From an uncultured Clostridia bacterium (GTDB lineage Bacteria > Bacillota > Clostridia > TANB77 > CAG-508), in contig CATLGL010000027.1 of the NCBI GenBank assembly GCA_949935895.1, forward strand, positions 1 through 14,961: a DNA stretch of 14,961 nucleotides. Reading direction: 5' to 3'. The notes under the pieces were generated by a model, which was given only the letters and a program-made list of their open reading frames with translations, was not told the DNA's origin and ran no database searches. A program made the translations under genes and the position numbers. This document shows positions 1 through 6,913 of this stretch, in pieces. Within the stretch, counting starts at the first letter, position 1; each line of letters opens with the position of its first letter.

Positions 1-600
1 TGTGTAAGTATTGTATTAGGAAAAGAAGAAATTACATTAAAGATTAGTGAAAAAGCTAAGGAAGAAGAAATGGAGGAATGCTTAAAGGAAAAACTTCCAG
101 AATTAAAGAAATTATATCAAAATGAAAAAACACCTATTTTCGTAACAGGAAAAGTACTAAAAACAAAAGAGATGGAAATGGTACAAAATATCATCAAACA
201 AGAATTAGAAGTAAATGTTGAATTTGATAGCCCTAAAGTATTGGGACTACATGGCATAAAAAAAGCTTTTTCAGAAGAAATCGAATCCTCTGAAACGAAA
301 TTTTACAGGGGCTCTCTTCGCTCTGGAAAAAAAGTAGAATTTGAAGGAAGCATTGTTATTATAGGGGATGTTAATAGAGGAGCAGAAGTAATTGCAGGAG
401 AAAATGTAGTGATTTTAGGTGCATTAAGAGGACTAGCTCATGCAGGAGCAAAAGGGAATAAAAAAGCAATGATTACGGCAATGGAAATAGATGCTCCACA
501 AATTCGAATTGCCAATATTGTAAAAGAAATGGAAAGAACACAGGAGCAAGAAAAAAAGACATATGCCTATATAAGTGAGAATGAAATTATATTAGAGTAA
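1..600 (+). CDS. minC: Septum site-determining protein MinC (5' end outside window)
   Basis: MinC inhibits FtsZ ring assembly away from mid-cell, normally recruited to the membrane by MinD. The frame is open from base 1, so the gene starts upstream; 199 residues are visible before the TAA at 598-600. The MinC C-terminal beta-helix domain is clear from about visible residue 101: a YRGSLRSGK stretch, then GDVNRGAEVIAG, then LGALRGLAHAGAKGN, and finally a PQIRIANI segment. These match the conserved RSGQ / GDVNPGAEV / LG.LRG.AHAG motifs of the family. The part before residue 100 is the less conserved N-terminal FtsZ-binding domain and linker. The family is usually about 210-230 residues, so perhaps 10-30 residues are missing. 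An internal ATG at 70 exists but is not the likely start, because the protein continues in frame upstream. No minD or minE follows; a convergent gene begins at once. Confidence 0.95.
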   Translation, partial: CVSIVLGKEEITLKISEKAKEEEMEECLKEKLPELKKLYQNEKTPIFVTGKVLKTKEMEMVQNIIKQELEVNVEFDSPKVLGLHGIKKAFSEEIESSETKFYRGSLRSGKKVEFEGSIVIIGDVNRGAEVIAGENVVILGALRGLAHAGAKGNKKAMITAMEIDAPQIRIANIVKEMERTQEQEKKTYAYISENEIILE

Positions 601-607
601 AAACCAA

Positions 608-636
608 AAGCCCTCGTGTTGATAGCAGGAGGGTTT
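608..636. terminator. Probable bidirectional terminator between minC and the convergent small-gene pair
   Basis: Arms AAGCCCTC (608-615) and GAGGGTTT (629-636) form a stem with a 5-bp GC-rich core, extended by A-T pairs, around a 13-nt loop. On the minus strand the hairpin is followed by an interrupted T-tract (TTTTGGTTTTT), which suits termination of the leftward genes. On the plus strand the T-tract is short. The right arm overlaps the stop codon of the minus-strand gene at 635-637. The convergent gene layout makes a shared terminator expected. The stem is short, so strength is uncertain. Confidence 0.45.
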
Positions 637-979
637 AACTTAGTAGAAGTAAAATAAGTGCCATAAAAAGACCTTCATCTTTTACTCCTTCTTGGTATAA
701 AAAGAAAATAAGACATACCAGTAAAATATCATCAAAATACAAATTGATACCAAAAATTTGAAATAAAGGAGATTCCTCTGAAGTAGAAGAGGTTTCTTCT
801 TTTTTTGTTGTATCAAAAGAGGGCGAAGACACTTGTTTTTTATGTATAACAGGTGCTTTTTCTTTTTTAGAAAAAGTATTTTTGTAAGATGAATTAGGAT
901 AAGAAGTAGAATAAGGATAACCATACCTAGAATAATTACGATAATAAGGAAAACCAGAATAAGGGTAATGATACATCAT
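635..979 (-). CDS. Tyr-rich small protein with hydrophobic C-terminus, function unknown
   Basis: A 114-residue protein in three zones. Residues 3-32 hold eleven tyrosines with Pro, Ser and Gly, a composition seen in some spore coat and exosporium proteins. Residues 33-72 are Lys/Ser/Thr-rich and probably disordered. Residues 73-114 are hydrophobic: an IFGINLYFDD segment, a membrane-like stretch, a KDEG turn, then an ALILLLL tail, which could be one hairpin of two short membrane segments. The ATG at 979-977 overlaps the TGA of the upstream gene (ATGA, 4 nt), and a GGTGGTGAG stretch about 9 nt before it can serve as ribosome binding site, so translation is probably coupled. A second ATG follows directly. 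The C-terminal pattern resembles small uncharacterised proteins of spore-forming clostridia. A sporulation role is inference from the Tyr-rich composition, the partner gene and the possible promoter; I cannot name a family. Confidence 0.7.
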   Translation of the reverse strand: MMYHYPYSGFPYYRNYSRYGYPYSTSYPNSSYKNTFSKKEKAPVIHKKQVSSPSFDTTKKEETSSTSEESPLFQIFGINLYFDDILLVCLIFFLYQEGVKDEGLFMALILLLLS

Positions 980-1458
980 TTTATTTTCTCACCACCATTT
1001 TCTGAAAAAGCTTCCATAACTTTTGTCATATTCAATAATTGTACATATTGATCTAACTTAGATTTTCGGCTTTCCTTTAAATAGGGTTTTAATGAAAGCA
1101 ATAAATTAGACCTAGGGTCATTTTTAGAGCCTTGCATTTTATCCATAATAGACTTCATTTTTAGTAACATATTGATATCAAAATTAGGAGAATTATCTTC
1201 TTTTGAAGAAGCAGTATGAGCATCAGAAGAGTTAGAAGAATTTGATTGGTTCATAAACATTTTTATCATATTTTGTAACATTTCTGGATTTATACTATTG
1301 GAATGAGAAGCAGTATCATTAGAGGCATCATTAGAATTCGTATTAGAGGAAGAGGTCGTATTCTGATTAAAGAATTGATTCATTTTTGATTTTATATCAT
1401 CAGAAAAATCCCCATTTTTTAGCATATTTGCCATATTATTCATAAAATCTGAATCCAT
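976..1458 (-). CDS. Ser/Asn-rich small hydrophilic protein, function unknown
   Basis: A 160-residue protein without signal peptide or membrane segment. The N-terminal 30 residues are Met/Asn/Lys-rich and probably helical. Residues about 33-58 are a low-complexity Ser/Asn/Thr/Asp stretch and residues about 72-88 a second Ser/Asn linker. The C-terminal half is better ordered: an INMLLKMKSIMDKM helix, then DPRSNLLLSLKPYLKESRK, then a helix ending near VMEAF. The DPR-x-NLLL-x-LKPYL pattern recurs in small uncharacterised clostridial proteins as far as I recall; no biochemical role is known to me. The start is firm: AAGGAGG (plus-strand 1468-1474) lies 9 nt upstream of the ATG. It is the first gene of a two-gene leftward operon, overlapping the next by 4 nt. 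Co-translation suggests the soluble protein works with the membrane-ending Tyr-rich partner. Confidence 0.72.
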   Translation of the reverse strand: MDSDFMNNMANMLKNGDFSDDIKSKMNQFFNQNTTSSSNTNSNDASNDTASHSNSINPEMLQNMIKMFMNQSNSSNSSDAHTASSKEDNSPNFDINMLLKMKSIMDKMQGSKNDPRSNLLLSLKPYLKESRKSKLDQYVQLLNMTKVMEAFSENGGEKIK

Positions 1459-1501
1459 TATACAAAGCCTCCTTAATTACTAAAATTAAAATCCTTGTTA
1501 T

Positions 1502-1529
1502 TAGTATATGTTATTAGATGGAAATATGT
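1502..1529 (-). promoter_or_regulatory. Possible sigma-K/E-like promoter of the leftward gene pair
   Basis: On the minus strand an AC (1529-1528) is followed after 17 nt by CATATACTA (1510-1502). This fits the mother-cell sigma-K pattern AC-N16/17-CATAnnnTA. The -10 element lies about 43 nt before the ATG, a normal distance. A small inverted repeat, GGAA-N5-TTCC (1520-1532), overlaps the -35 side. No better sigma-A promoter was found for these genes. In such A+T-rich DNA a match this short can arise by chance. Confidence 0.3.
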
Positions 1530-1582
1530 TCCAAAAAAGTACATACAAAATGAGTAGTAAAACACTTATGCCGCAAGTAGTA

Positions 1583-1589
1583 TTCGACA
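1583..1589 (-). promoter_or_regulatory. Exact Spo0A-box heptamer
   Basis: TTCGACA on the plus strand is TGTCGAA on the minus strand, identical to the core 0A box bound by phosphorylated Spo0A. It lies 125 bp upstream of the leftward start codon and about 230 bp upstream of the rightward -35. It could act on either promoter. A single heptamer is weak evidence on its own. Confidence 0.3.
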
Positions 1590-1814
1590 TTTTTAAACGT
1601 TTTTGTCATACAAATTTAATATAAAATTCATAAACTGTCATAAATAGACAAAACACCAAATTTCCCTAAAGAAATAAGAATATCATAATAAAAAAGATAT
1701 CCTAGTACAAGGTTGAAAATAAAATAAAACAGAGTAAAATATTAATTAAATATATATAAAAATACGAAACCAAAAAATGTTTTACATAAAAACTTAAAAA
1801 AATGCAATAAAGTC

Positions 1815-1843
1815 TTGAAAAAAGGCTGAAAAAAGCGTATAAT
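1815..1843 (+). promoter_or_regulatory. Sigma-A promoter of the giant surface-protein operon
   Basis: TTGAAA (1815-1820), a 17-bp spacer, then a perfect TATAAT (1838-1843). Transcription would start near 1850, giving a short leader of about 33 nt before the ATG at 1883. The ribosome binding site AGGAGG (1867-1872) lies 10 nt before that ATG. This is the best promoter in the window and argues for strong vegetative expression. Confidence 0.85.
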
Positions 1844-1882
1844 GTAAGTACGTGTGTAAAAAATAGAGGAGGAATCATTACT

Positions 1883-4800
1883 ATGAATCAAAAATTATGG
1901 ACAAAAGTATTAGCAAGCCTGTTAGTGATGACATTAACATGTGCAAACTTTATATTACTTGGCGTATATGCAAGTAATACTTATGCAACAACAGACCATT
2001 TAGAAAATCAACAAACAGTAACAAACAACGAAAATGTTATGTTTGATGCATATTTTACAAACGAGAAAGGAAATTCAAGTCACACCATTAGAGAAAATAT
2101 GAGTAAACAAGACTTAAAATTGCATTTATTAGTACAAGTGAAAAAAGGATACCTAAAAAATGCTAATATTCAAGTTTTAGGTGAAAATAATACAAACAGT
2201 AACATGAAAATAAAACGTAGTGATGATGTGTTAGAATACATAGAAAACATTAACGAAACTACAAATCAAATTGCATTAAAACAAATAAATAGTGGTACTC
2301 AAATAGTATTAGAAATTCCTGTTGTATCTTCAAAAGAAGATAATTTTGATATATCAAGCTTTAGCAAAATAAATGATATTGTATTAACAGGAGCCTATGT
2401 AGGAGACAATGGAAAAGAAGTATCTATTAAAAAAACCATTCAAACAAGAAATGAATGGATAGGAGAGGCAAATGGAATATTAGAACAACAACTAGTCCGT
2501 TTTATACCATATCAAATTGGTGAAAAAACTGGAACTATTGTACAAACCTTAATAAGAAGTGGTATTCAAAACAATACCTTACCAATAGAACAAACCAATA
2601 TAGTAGTAACTGTTCCAAAAGTAAATGAAAAAAATCCAGTAAGTGTAAATGTAACAGTAAATGGAATCCTTGCAACAAATGCCAAAGGAGTAGATAGCTT
2701 TAGTAAAGAAAACTGGGATTTTGATACAGAAAAAGGAAGCTTAACAATTACTACCAAAAATGAGCAACAAAACAATCAAGTATCTTGGTTAAAAGGAATA
2801 CAAGATGAATATATCATAACATATATATATGAAGATAAAATAGATACCTTACAAGCAATACAAAAAGTAACCTCAGAAATAAAAGCATATAATAGTGTAG
2901 AAACCAAAATTTCAAATAGTCATGAATTAGTAATTTCTAACCAAGAAGCATTAGGGCAAATTGTAACAGGTAATATTCAAATTCCACAAGCAATTAGTAA
3001 GGGATATTTATATACAAAGTTAGAAAAAGAAACACCATACGAAGAAAAGGTAACTATCGATGTTTCTTATCCCGCATTAGTTGATGCATTAGAAATAACA
3101 CAAGATATGGATTACTTTGTAAATGGAGAAGGAGTATTGGCTCCAACCAGTATTTCAGATAATCATTATGCTTATTATAAAACAACAAAAATTAGTAAAA
3201 AAAATCTAGAAACAATGTTGGGAGAAGAAGGAAGACTAAATATTACAACACTAAATGGAGATATCCTTGCAACCTTTAATAAAGAAACACAAGTAGATGA
3301 AAATGGAGATTATGTATTTAATTATGAAGGACAAATAAATCAAATAAAAATACAAACAACTGCTCCAATCATAACTGGAAAATTAGAAATAAGACATGAA
3401 AAAATGTTAAAAGGAAATACAGCATACAATAAACAACAAGTAGAAGGTTTTAAAACTTTACAAGTAGCAACAAACATAGAAGCAAAAGTAGGAGACACCA
3501 TTGTTTCTAATGTAATAGCAACAAATGCTATAGAGCTTGTTGCACCAACCACCAAAATAGAAGCCTCAGTAAGTAATGAAAACTTATCAACAGTTGTAAC
3601 AAATGAAAATGTAGAATTAAGAGTAATTTTAAAATCAAATGATATAACATGTGATTTATATAAAAATCCAACAGTAGAAATAGTACTACCACAGTATATT
3701 AAACAAATAAATATAAAAGATGTCAATTTATTATTTGATGATGAGTTAACCATAAAGAACTATAATAGCTATGTAAATTCAAATGGAAATATTGTACTTG
3801 TAGTGAACATGGAGGGAGAACAAACAAAATACAATACAGACGAAATCTCAAAAGGAGCAAACCTTATTATCAATACAGATATTACATTAAAACAATTAAC
3901 ACCAACTTCAAATGATATTATGAAGGTATATGTAGTAAATGAACAAGCAACCTCTTATGAACAAATGGAGGTAACTCATGCAAGAAGTATGACAAACCAA
4001 AGAGGATATAGCCAAACACCATTAAGAGCAGTAGCACCAGTAGGAATTGTTACTACAAATTCTATTACAGGTTATAATACAAAAAAAGAAGCAGTTACCT
4101 CAATGAGCTCACAAGAGCAAGTAGGACAACTAGAGGTAAGAAAAGAAGCAAAACAAGCAACTGTTAGCATGAGTGTTATCAATAACTATGCTAATGTTGT
4201 AAATCATGTTAGTATATTAGGAAGAATTCCAACAACAGGAAGTAAAAATGCAGATACCAACGAGGACTTTGGCTCAAATCTTGCTTTACAAATGGCAAGC
4301 CAAATACAATTAGAAGGAATTGCTATAGAAAACTTAGAAATTTATTATAGTACGAACAGTGAAGCCACCAAAGATGTAACACTTGCAAGTAATGCTTGGA
4401 GTAAAACAGTAGAAAATTTAGCAGAAGTAAAATCTTATTTAATCGTAGTAAATAGCAATATGGCGACAGGAACAGTACTAAACTTCTCCTATAATGTAGC
4501 AATACCAGAAAACTTAACCTACAACATGCAAGCATATGCAAATTATGTTGTATACTTTGATAATATAAAACCAGAGGGAGCCATATCAGAAAAAGCAGTT
4601 GCAACAAAAGTAGGAGTAGCAACAGGAGAAGGACCAGAACTAGAAGTAGCAATGACATCCGATATGGAAGGAAAAGAAGTAGAAGAAGGTAAGATTATTA
4701 CCTATACAGTAACTGTAAAAAATGTAGGAAAATCAGAAGTAAGAAATGTGATAGTTAATGGAAGTATACCTGAAAACACAAATTATATTTACTTTGTAGG

Positions 4801-6895
4801 AGATGAAGATGAAAAATCTCAAGTAACAGATTCAAAAAGAAAAACATATACACAAACAATTGATGTTATTAAACCAAATGAAACAAAAACAATACAATAT
4901 CAAGTAGAAACCTATATTTTACCTGTTATTGAAACAGAAAATGGACAAAAAGAAAGAGCAGAAACCGCACCAATTGAAGCACAAGCCCAAGTAAGTGTAG
5001 AAAATTTTGCCGATGTATTTACATCCAATAAAGTAACAAGCACGCTAGTACAAGGATATATCAATGCAACTATTAGTATAACAACAATACCTGCAAGTTA
5101 TCCAAGAGATGAGGGAGAAACTGTAAATTACTTGATAGAAATTAAAAATGTAAATCATGAAATTAAAGATAATGTAAAAGTGATATGCCAAATACCAAAA
5201 GGACTAGTATTTAAAAAATCAAATAAAGAAGCTCACTTTAACCAAGAAAATAATATATTAACTTGGAGTATTGGAACATTACAACCAGTTGACAGTTGTA
5301 CAATACTTGCAGATTTTATTGTAACAGGACTAGAAGATGGTGAATATGGCAAAGGAATTGCCAACAGTGTTACTGTAAAGACAAAAGATAGAGAAATAAA
5401 ATCAAATGAAGTAACAGTTCAAGTACAAAAACCAAGATTAAGTGTGTTATTATCAAGTCAAACAAAACAAGAAGTTACCGTAGGAAATGAAATTATTTAC
5501 AATATTGTAGTAAGAAATACTGGTAAAGGACCTGCAAGAGATATTGTAGTAACCGACTTTTTGCCAGAAGGATTAGTATGTGATTCAGTACAATACTCAC
5601 TAGATGGTAAAAACTATCAATCAAGTGTTGGAAATAATAATGTAAAAATTACAGCAACAGGAATAAAAGCAGAACAGGCATTAGAAATAACCTTAAGAGC
5701 AAAAGTAGAAGGATTAAAGGGAGGAGAAAGCCGCCGCGAGGTTGAAAACATTGTAAAAGTAGAAGCAGAAGGAATGGCGGAAATGGTATCAAATAAAGTA
5801 AGACATACCATTGTTGCAAAACAATCAGGAACTGACGACCCAAGTACAGGAGACAATCTACAAGTAGAAGGAACGTATTCAATATCTGGTATTGCATGGA
5901 TAGACCAAAATAGCGATGGAAAACGTGACGAACAAGAACCAAGAATGCCAAATATGCCAGTGATGTTAATCAATGCAGATAATGGACAAATTGTAAAAGA
6001 CGTAGTAACAGGAAAAGATAAAAAACAAAATACAACCTTACAAGGAGAATACCATTTTGCAAACTTAAAACCAGGAAATTATATGGTAATATTCTTATAT
6101 GAAGCTGGAAATTATGGTGTAACCCTATATAAACAAGAGGGAGTAACAGATGACAAAAATTCAGATGCAGTTCAAATGAAAGTAACCTATGAAGGAACAA
6201 ACAGACTAGCAGGGGTAAGCGATAAACTAAGCCTAGATGCCAAAAATATTACGAATATTGATATTGGTTTAGTTGTATCACCAAAATTTGATTTACGTTT
6301 AGATAAATTTGTTAGCAAAATTACAGTAAGTGATGTAAAAGGAAACAATGTATATGAATATAAGGATGAAAAAGTAGCAAAATTAGATTTAAACAGTAAA
6401 ACAGCAAATGGAAGTACCATTATGGTGGAATATAAAATAAGAGTAACCAATGAAGGTGCAGTAGCAGGATATGCTAAAAAAATAGTAGACTATTTACCAA
6501 CAGGTATGAAATTTAGTTCAGAACTAAACCAAGAATGGTATACCAGTAGTGATGGAACAAACTTATACAATTCAAGTTTAGCAAATACGTTAATAAAACC
6601 AGGAGAAACAAAAGAAGTTACCTTATTATTAACAAAGAAAATAACGGATTCCAACATGGGAATCATCAACAATACAGCAGAAATTGCAGAAAGCTATAAC
6701 GATTTAGGATTAGCAGATATGGACTCTACACCAGCCAATAAAATACAAAATGAAGATGATTATAGTAGTGCAGATGTGATTGTTGGAATAAAGACAGGTG
6801 AAATATATATGTATATTTTATTAGCAACAACAACAGTTGCAATCTTAGCAGTAGGAATTTACCTAATTAAGAAAAAAGTATTAAAAAAAGATTAG
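1883..6895 (+). CDS. Giant secreted surface protein with DUF11-type and SdrD B-like domains
   Basis: A 1670-residue cell-surface protein, probably a structural adhesin or stalk. Residues 1-30 are a signal peptide (basic start, hydrophobic 9-30, likely cleavage after the Ala at 30 or 35). Residues about 40-900 are a long series of beta-rich segments without a firmly recognised family, of the kind seen in large clostridial surface proteins. Three DUF11-like Ig modules follow at about 917-1058, 1061-1182 and 1184-1310, each with a Y.V.V.N.G core and an IPE/LPEG turn. A Pro/Thr/Gly linker leads to an SdrD B-like domain (about 1331-1465) with the W-I-D-x-N-x-D-G-x-R-D calcium-loop motif and a GEYHF...PGNY core. 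The C-terminal domain (1467-1634) is homologous to the end of the next gene's product. An IKTG motif (1636-1639), a hydrophobic helix (1641-1662) and a KKKVLKKD tail end the protein. There is no LPxTG. First gene of the operon; the next starts 18 bp after its stop. No enzyme motif was seen. Confidence 0.9.
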   Translation: MNQKLWTKVLASLLVMTLTCANFILLGVYASNTYATTDHLENQQTVTNNENVMFDAYFTNEKGNSSHTIRENMSKQDLKLHLLVQVKKGYLKNANIQVLGENNTNSNMKIKRSDDVLEYIENINETTNQIALKQINSGTQIVLEIPVVSSKEDNFDISSFSKINDIVLTGAYVGDNGKEVSIKKTIQTRNEWIGEANGILEQQLVRFIPYQIGEKTGTIVQTLIRSGIQNNTLPIEQTNIVVTVPKVNEKNPVSVNVTVNGILATNAKGVDSFSKENWDFDTEKGSLTITTKNEQQNNQVSWLKGIQDEYIITYIYEDKIDTLQAIQKVTSEIKAYNSVETKISNSHELVISNQEALGQIVTGNIQIPQAISKGYLYTKLEKETPYEEKVTIDVSYPALVDALEITQDMDYFVNGEGVLAPTSISDNHYAYYKTTKISKKNLETMLGEEGRLNITTLNGDILATFNKETQVDENGDYVFNYEGQINQIKIQTTAPIITGKLEIRHEKMLKGNTAYNKQQVEGFKTLQVATNIEAKVGDTIVSNVIATNAIELVAPTTKIEASVSNENLSTVVTNENVELRVILKSNDITCDLYKNPTVEIVLPQYIKQINIKDVNLLFDDELTIKNYNSYVNSNGNIVLVVNMEGEQTKYNTDEISKGANLIINTDITLKQLTPTSNDIMKVYVVNEQATSYEQMEVTHARSMTNQRGYSQTPLRAVAPVGIVTTNSITGYNTKKEAVTSMSSQEQVGQLEVRKEAKQATVSMSVINNYANVVNHVSILGRIPTTGSKNADTNEDFGSNLALQMASQIQLEGIAIENLEIYYSTNSEATKDVTLASNAWSKTVENLAEVKSYLIVVNSNMATGTVLNFSYNVAIPENLTYNMQAYANYVVYFDNIKPEGAISEKAVATKVGVATGEGPELEVAMTSDMEGKEVEEGKIITYTVTVKNVGKSEVRNVIVNGSIPENTNYIYFVGDEDEKSQVTDSKRKTYTQTIDVIKPNETKTIQYQVETYILPVIETENGQKERAETAPIEAQAQVSVENFADVFTSNKVTSTLVQGYINATISITTIPASYPRDEGETVNYLIEIKNVNHEIKDNVKVICQIPKGLVFKKSNKEAHFNQENNILTWSIGTLQPVDSCTILADFIVTGLEDGEYGKGIANSVTVKTKDREIKSNEVTVQVQKPRLSVLLSSQTKQEVTVGNEIIYNIVVRNTGKGPARDIVVTDFLPEGLVCDSVQYSLDGKNYQSSVGNNNVKITATGIKAEQALEITLRAKVEGLKGGESRREVENIVKVEAEGMAEMVSNKVRHTIVAKQSGTDDPSTGDNLQVEGTYSISGIAWIDQNSDGKRDEQEPRMPNMPVMLINADNGQIVKDVVTGKDKKQNTTLQGEYHFANLKPGNYMVIFLYEAGNYGVTLYKQEGVTDDKNSDAVQMKVTYEGTNRLAGVSDKLSLDAKNITNIDIGLVVSPKFDLRLDKFVSKITVSDVKGNNVYEYKDEKVAKLDLNSKTANGSTIMVEYKIRVTNEGAVAGYAKKIVDYLPTGMKFSSELNQEWYTSSDGTNLYNSSLANTLIKPGETKEVTLLLTKKITDSNMGIINNTAEIAESYNDLGLADMDSTPANKIQNEDDYSSADVIVGIKTGEIYMYILLATTTVAILAVGIYLIKKKVLKKD
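6788..6895 (+). other. C-terminal sorting-like signal of the first giant protein (IKTG)
   Basis: Codes for I-K-T-G at residues 1636-1639, then a 22-residue hydrophobic helix and a tail of six lysines in eight residues. This order (short TG motif, membrane span, positive tail) is that of a sortase sorting signal, but Leu-Pro is replaced by Gly-Ile. If no sortase accepts it, the segment is simply a C-terminal membrane anchor. Confidence 0.5.
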
Positions 6896-6913
6896 AAGGA
6901 AGGAGGTAAAATA

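Larger units (their letters stand above)
1459..1882. other. Divergent intergenic region, 424 bp, no gene
   Basis: Very A+T-rich with frequent stops in all frames; I see no coding potential and no recognisable riboswitch or tRNA. It holds, left to right, the ribosome binding site and putative promoter of the leftward pair, an exact Spo0A-box heptamer (1583-1589), an AAACGTTT palindrome (1595-1602), two direct copies of TGTCATA starting 32 bp apart (1604 and 1636), and the sigma-A promoter of the surface-protein operon (1815-1843). The stretch between about 1650 and 1810 is poly-A-rich and could act as an UP-element or curved DNA. Confidence 0.6.

Noticed and set aside
682..924. 80-codon minus-strand frame of Leu/Lys-rich composition
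   Set aside because: Lies in another frame inside the Tyr-rich small gene at 635-979, which has the start-stop overlap and plausible ribosome binding site.
1595..1602. AAACGTTT palindrome as an operator
   Set aside because: Only 8 bp, the flanks do not extend the symmetry, and such palindromes are expected in A+T-rich DNA.
1459..1882. Riboswitch or small RNA in the divergent region
   Set aside because: The leader after the sigma-A promoter is only about 33 nt and no conserved aptamer core or terminator-antiterminator pair is visible.
1883..1990. Lipoprotein signal at Cys20 of the first giant protein
   Set aside because: Residues before Cys20 (T-L-T) do not fit a lipobox, the Cys is in the middle of the hydrophobic stretch, and a normal cleavage site follows at residues 30-35.
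4323..4658. Leu-rich open frame on the minus strand
   Set aside because: Antisense shadow of the first giant gene; Leu-rich because the plus strand is rich in GAA/AAA/GTA codons. No ribosome binding site or family signal. The same holds for minus-strand frames at 5649-5951, 5970-6200 and 8476-8970.
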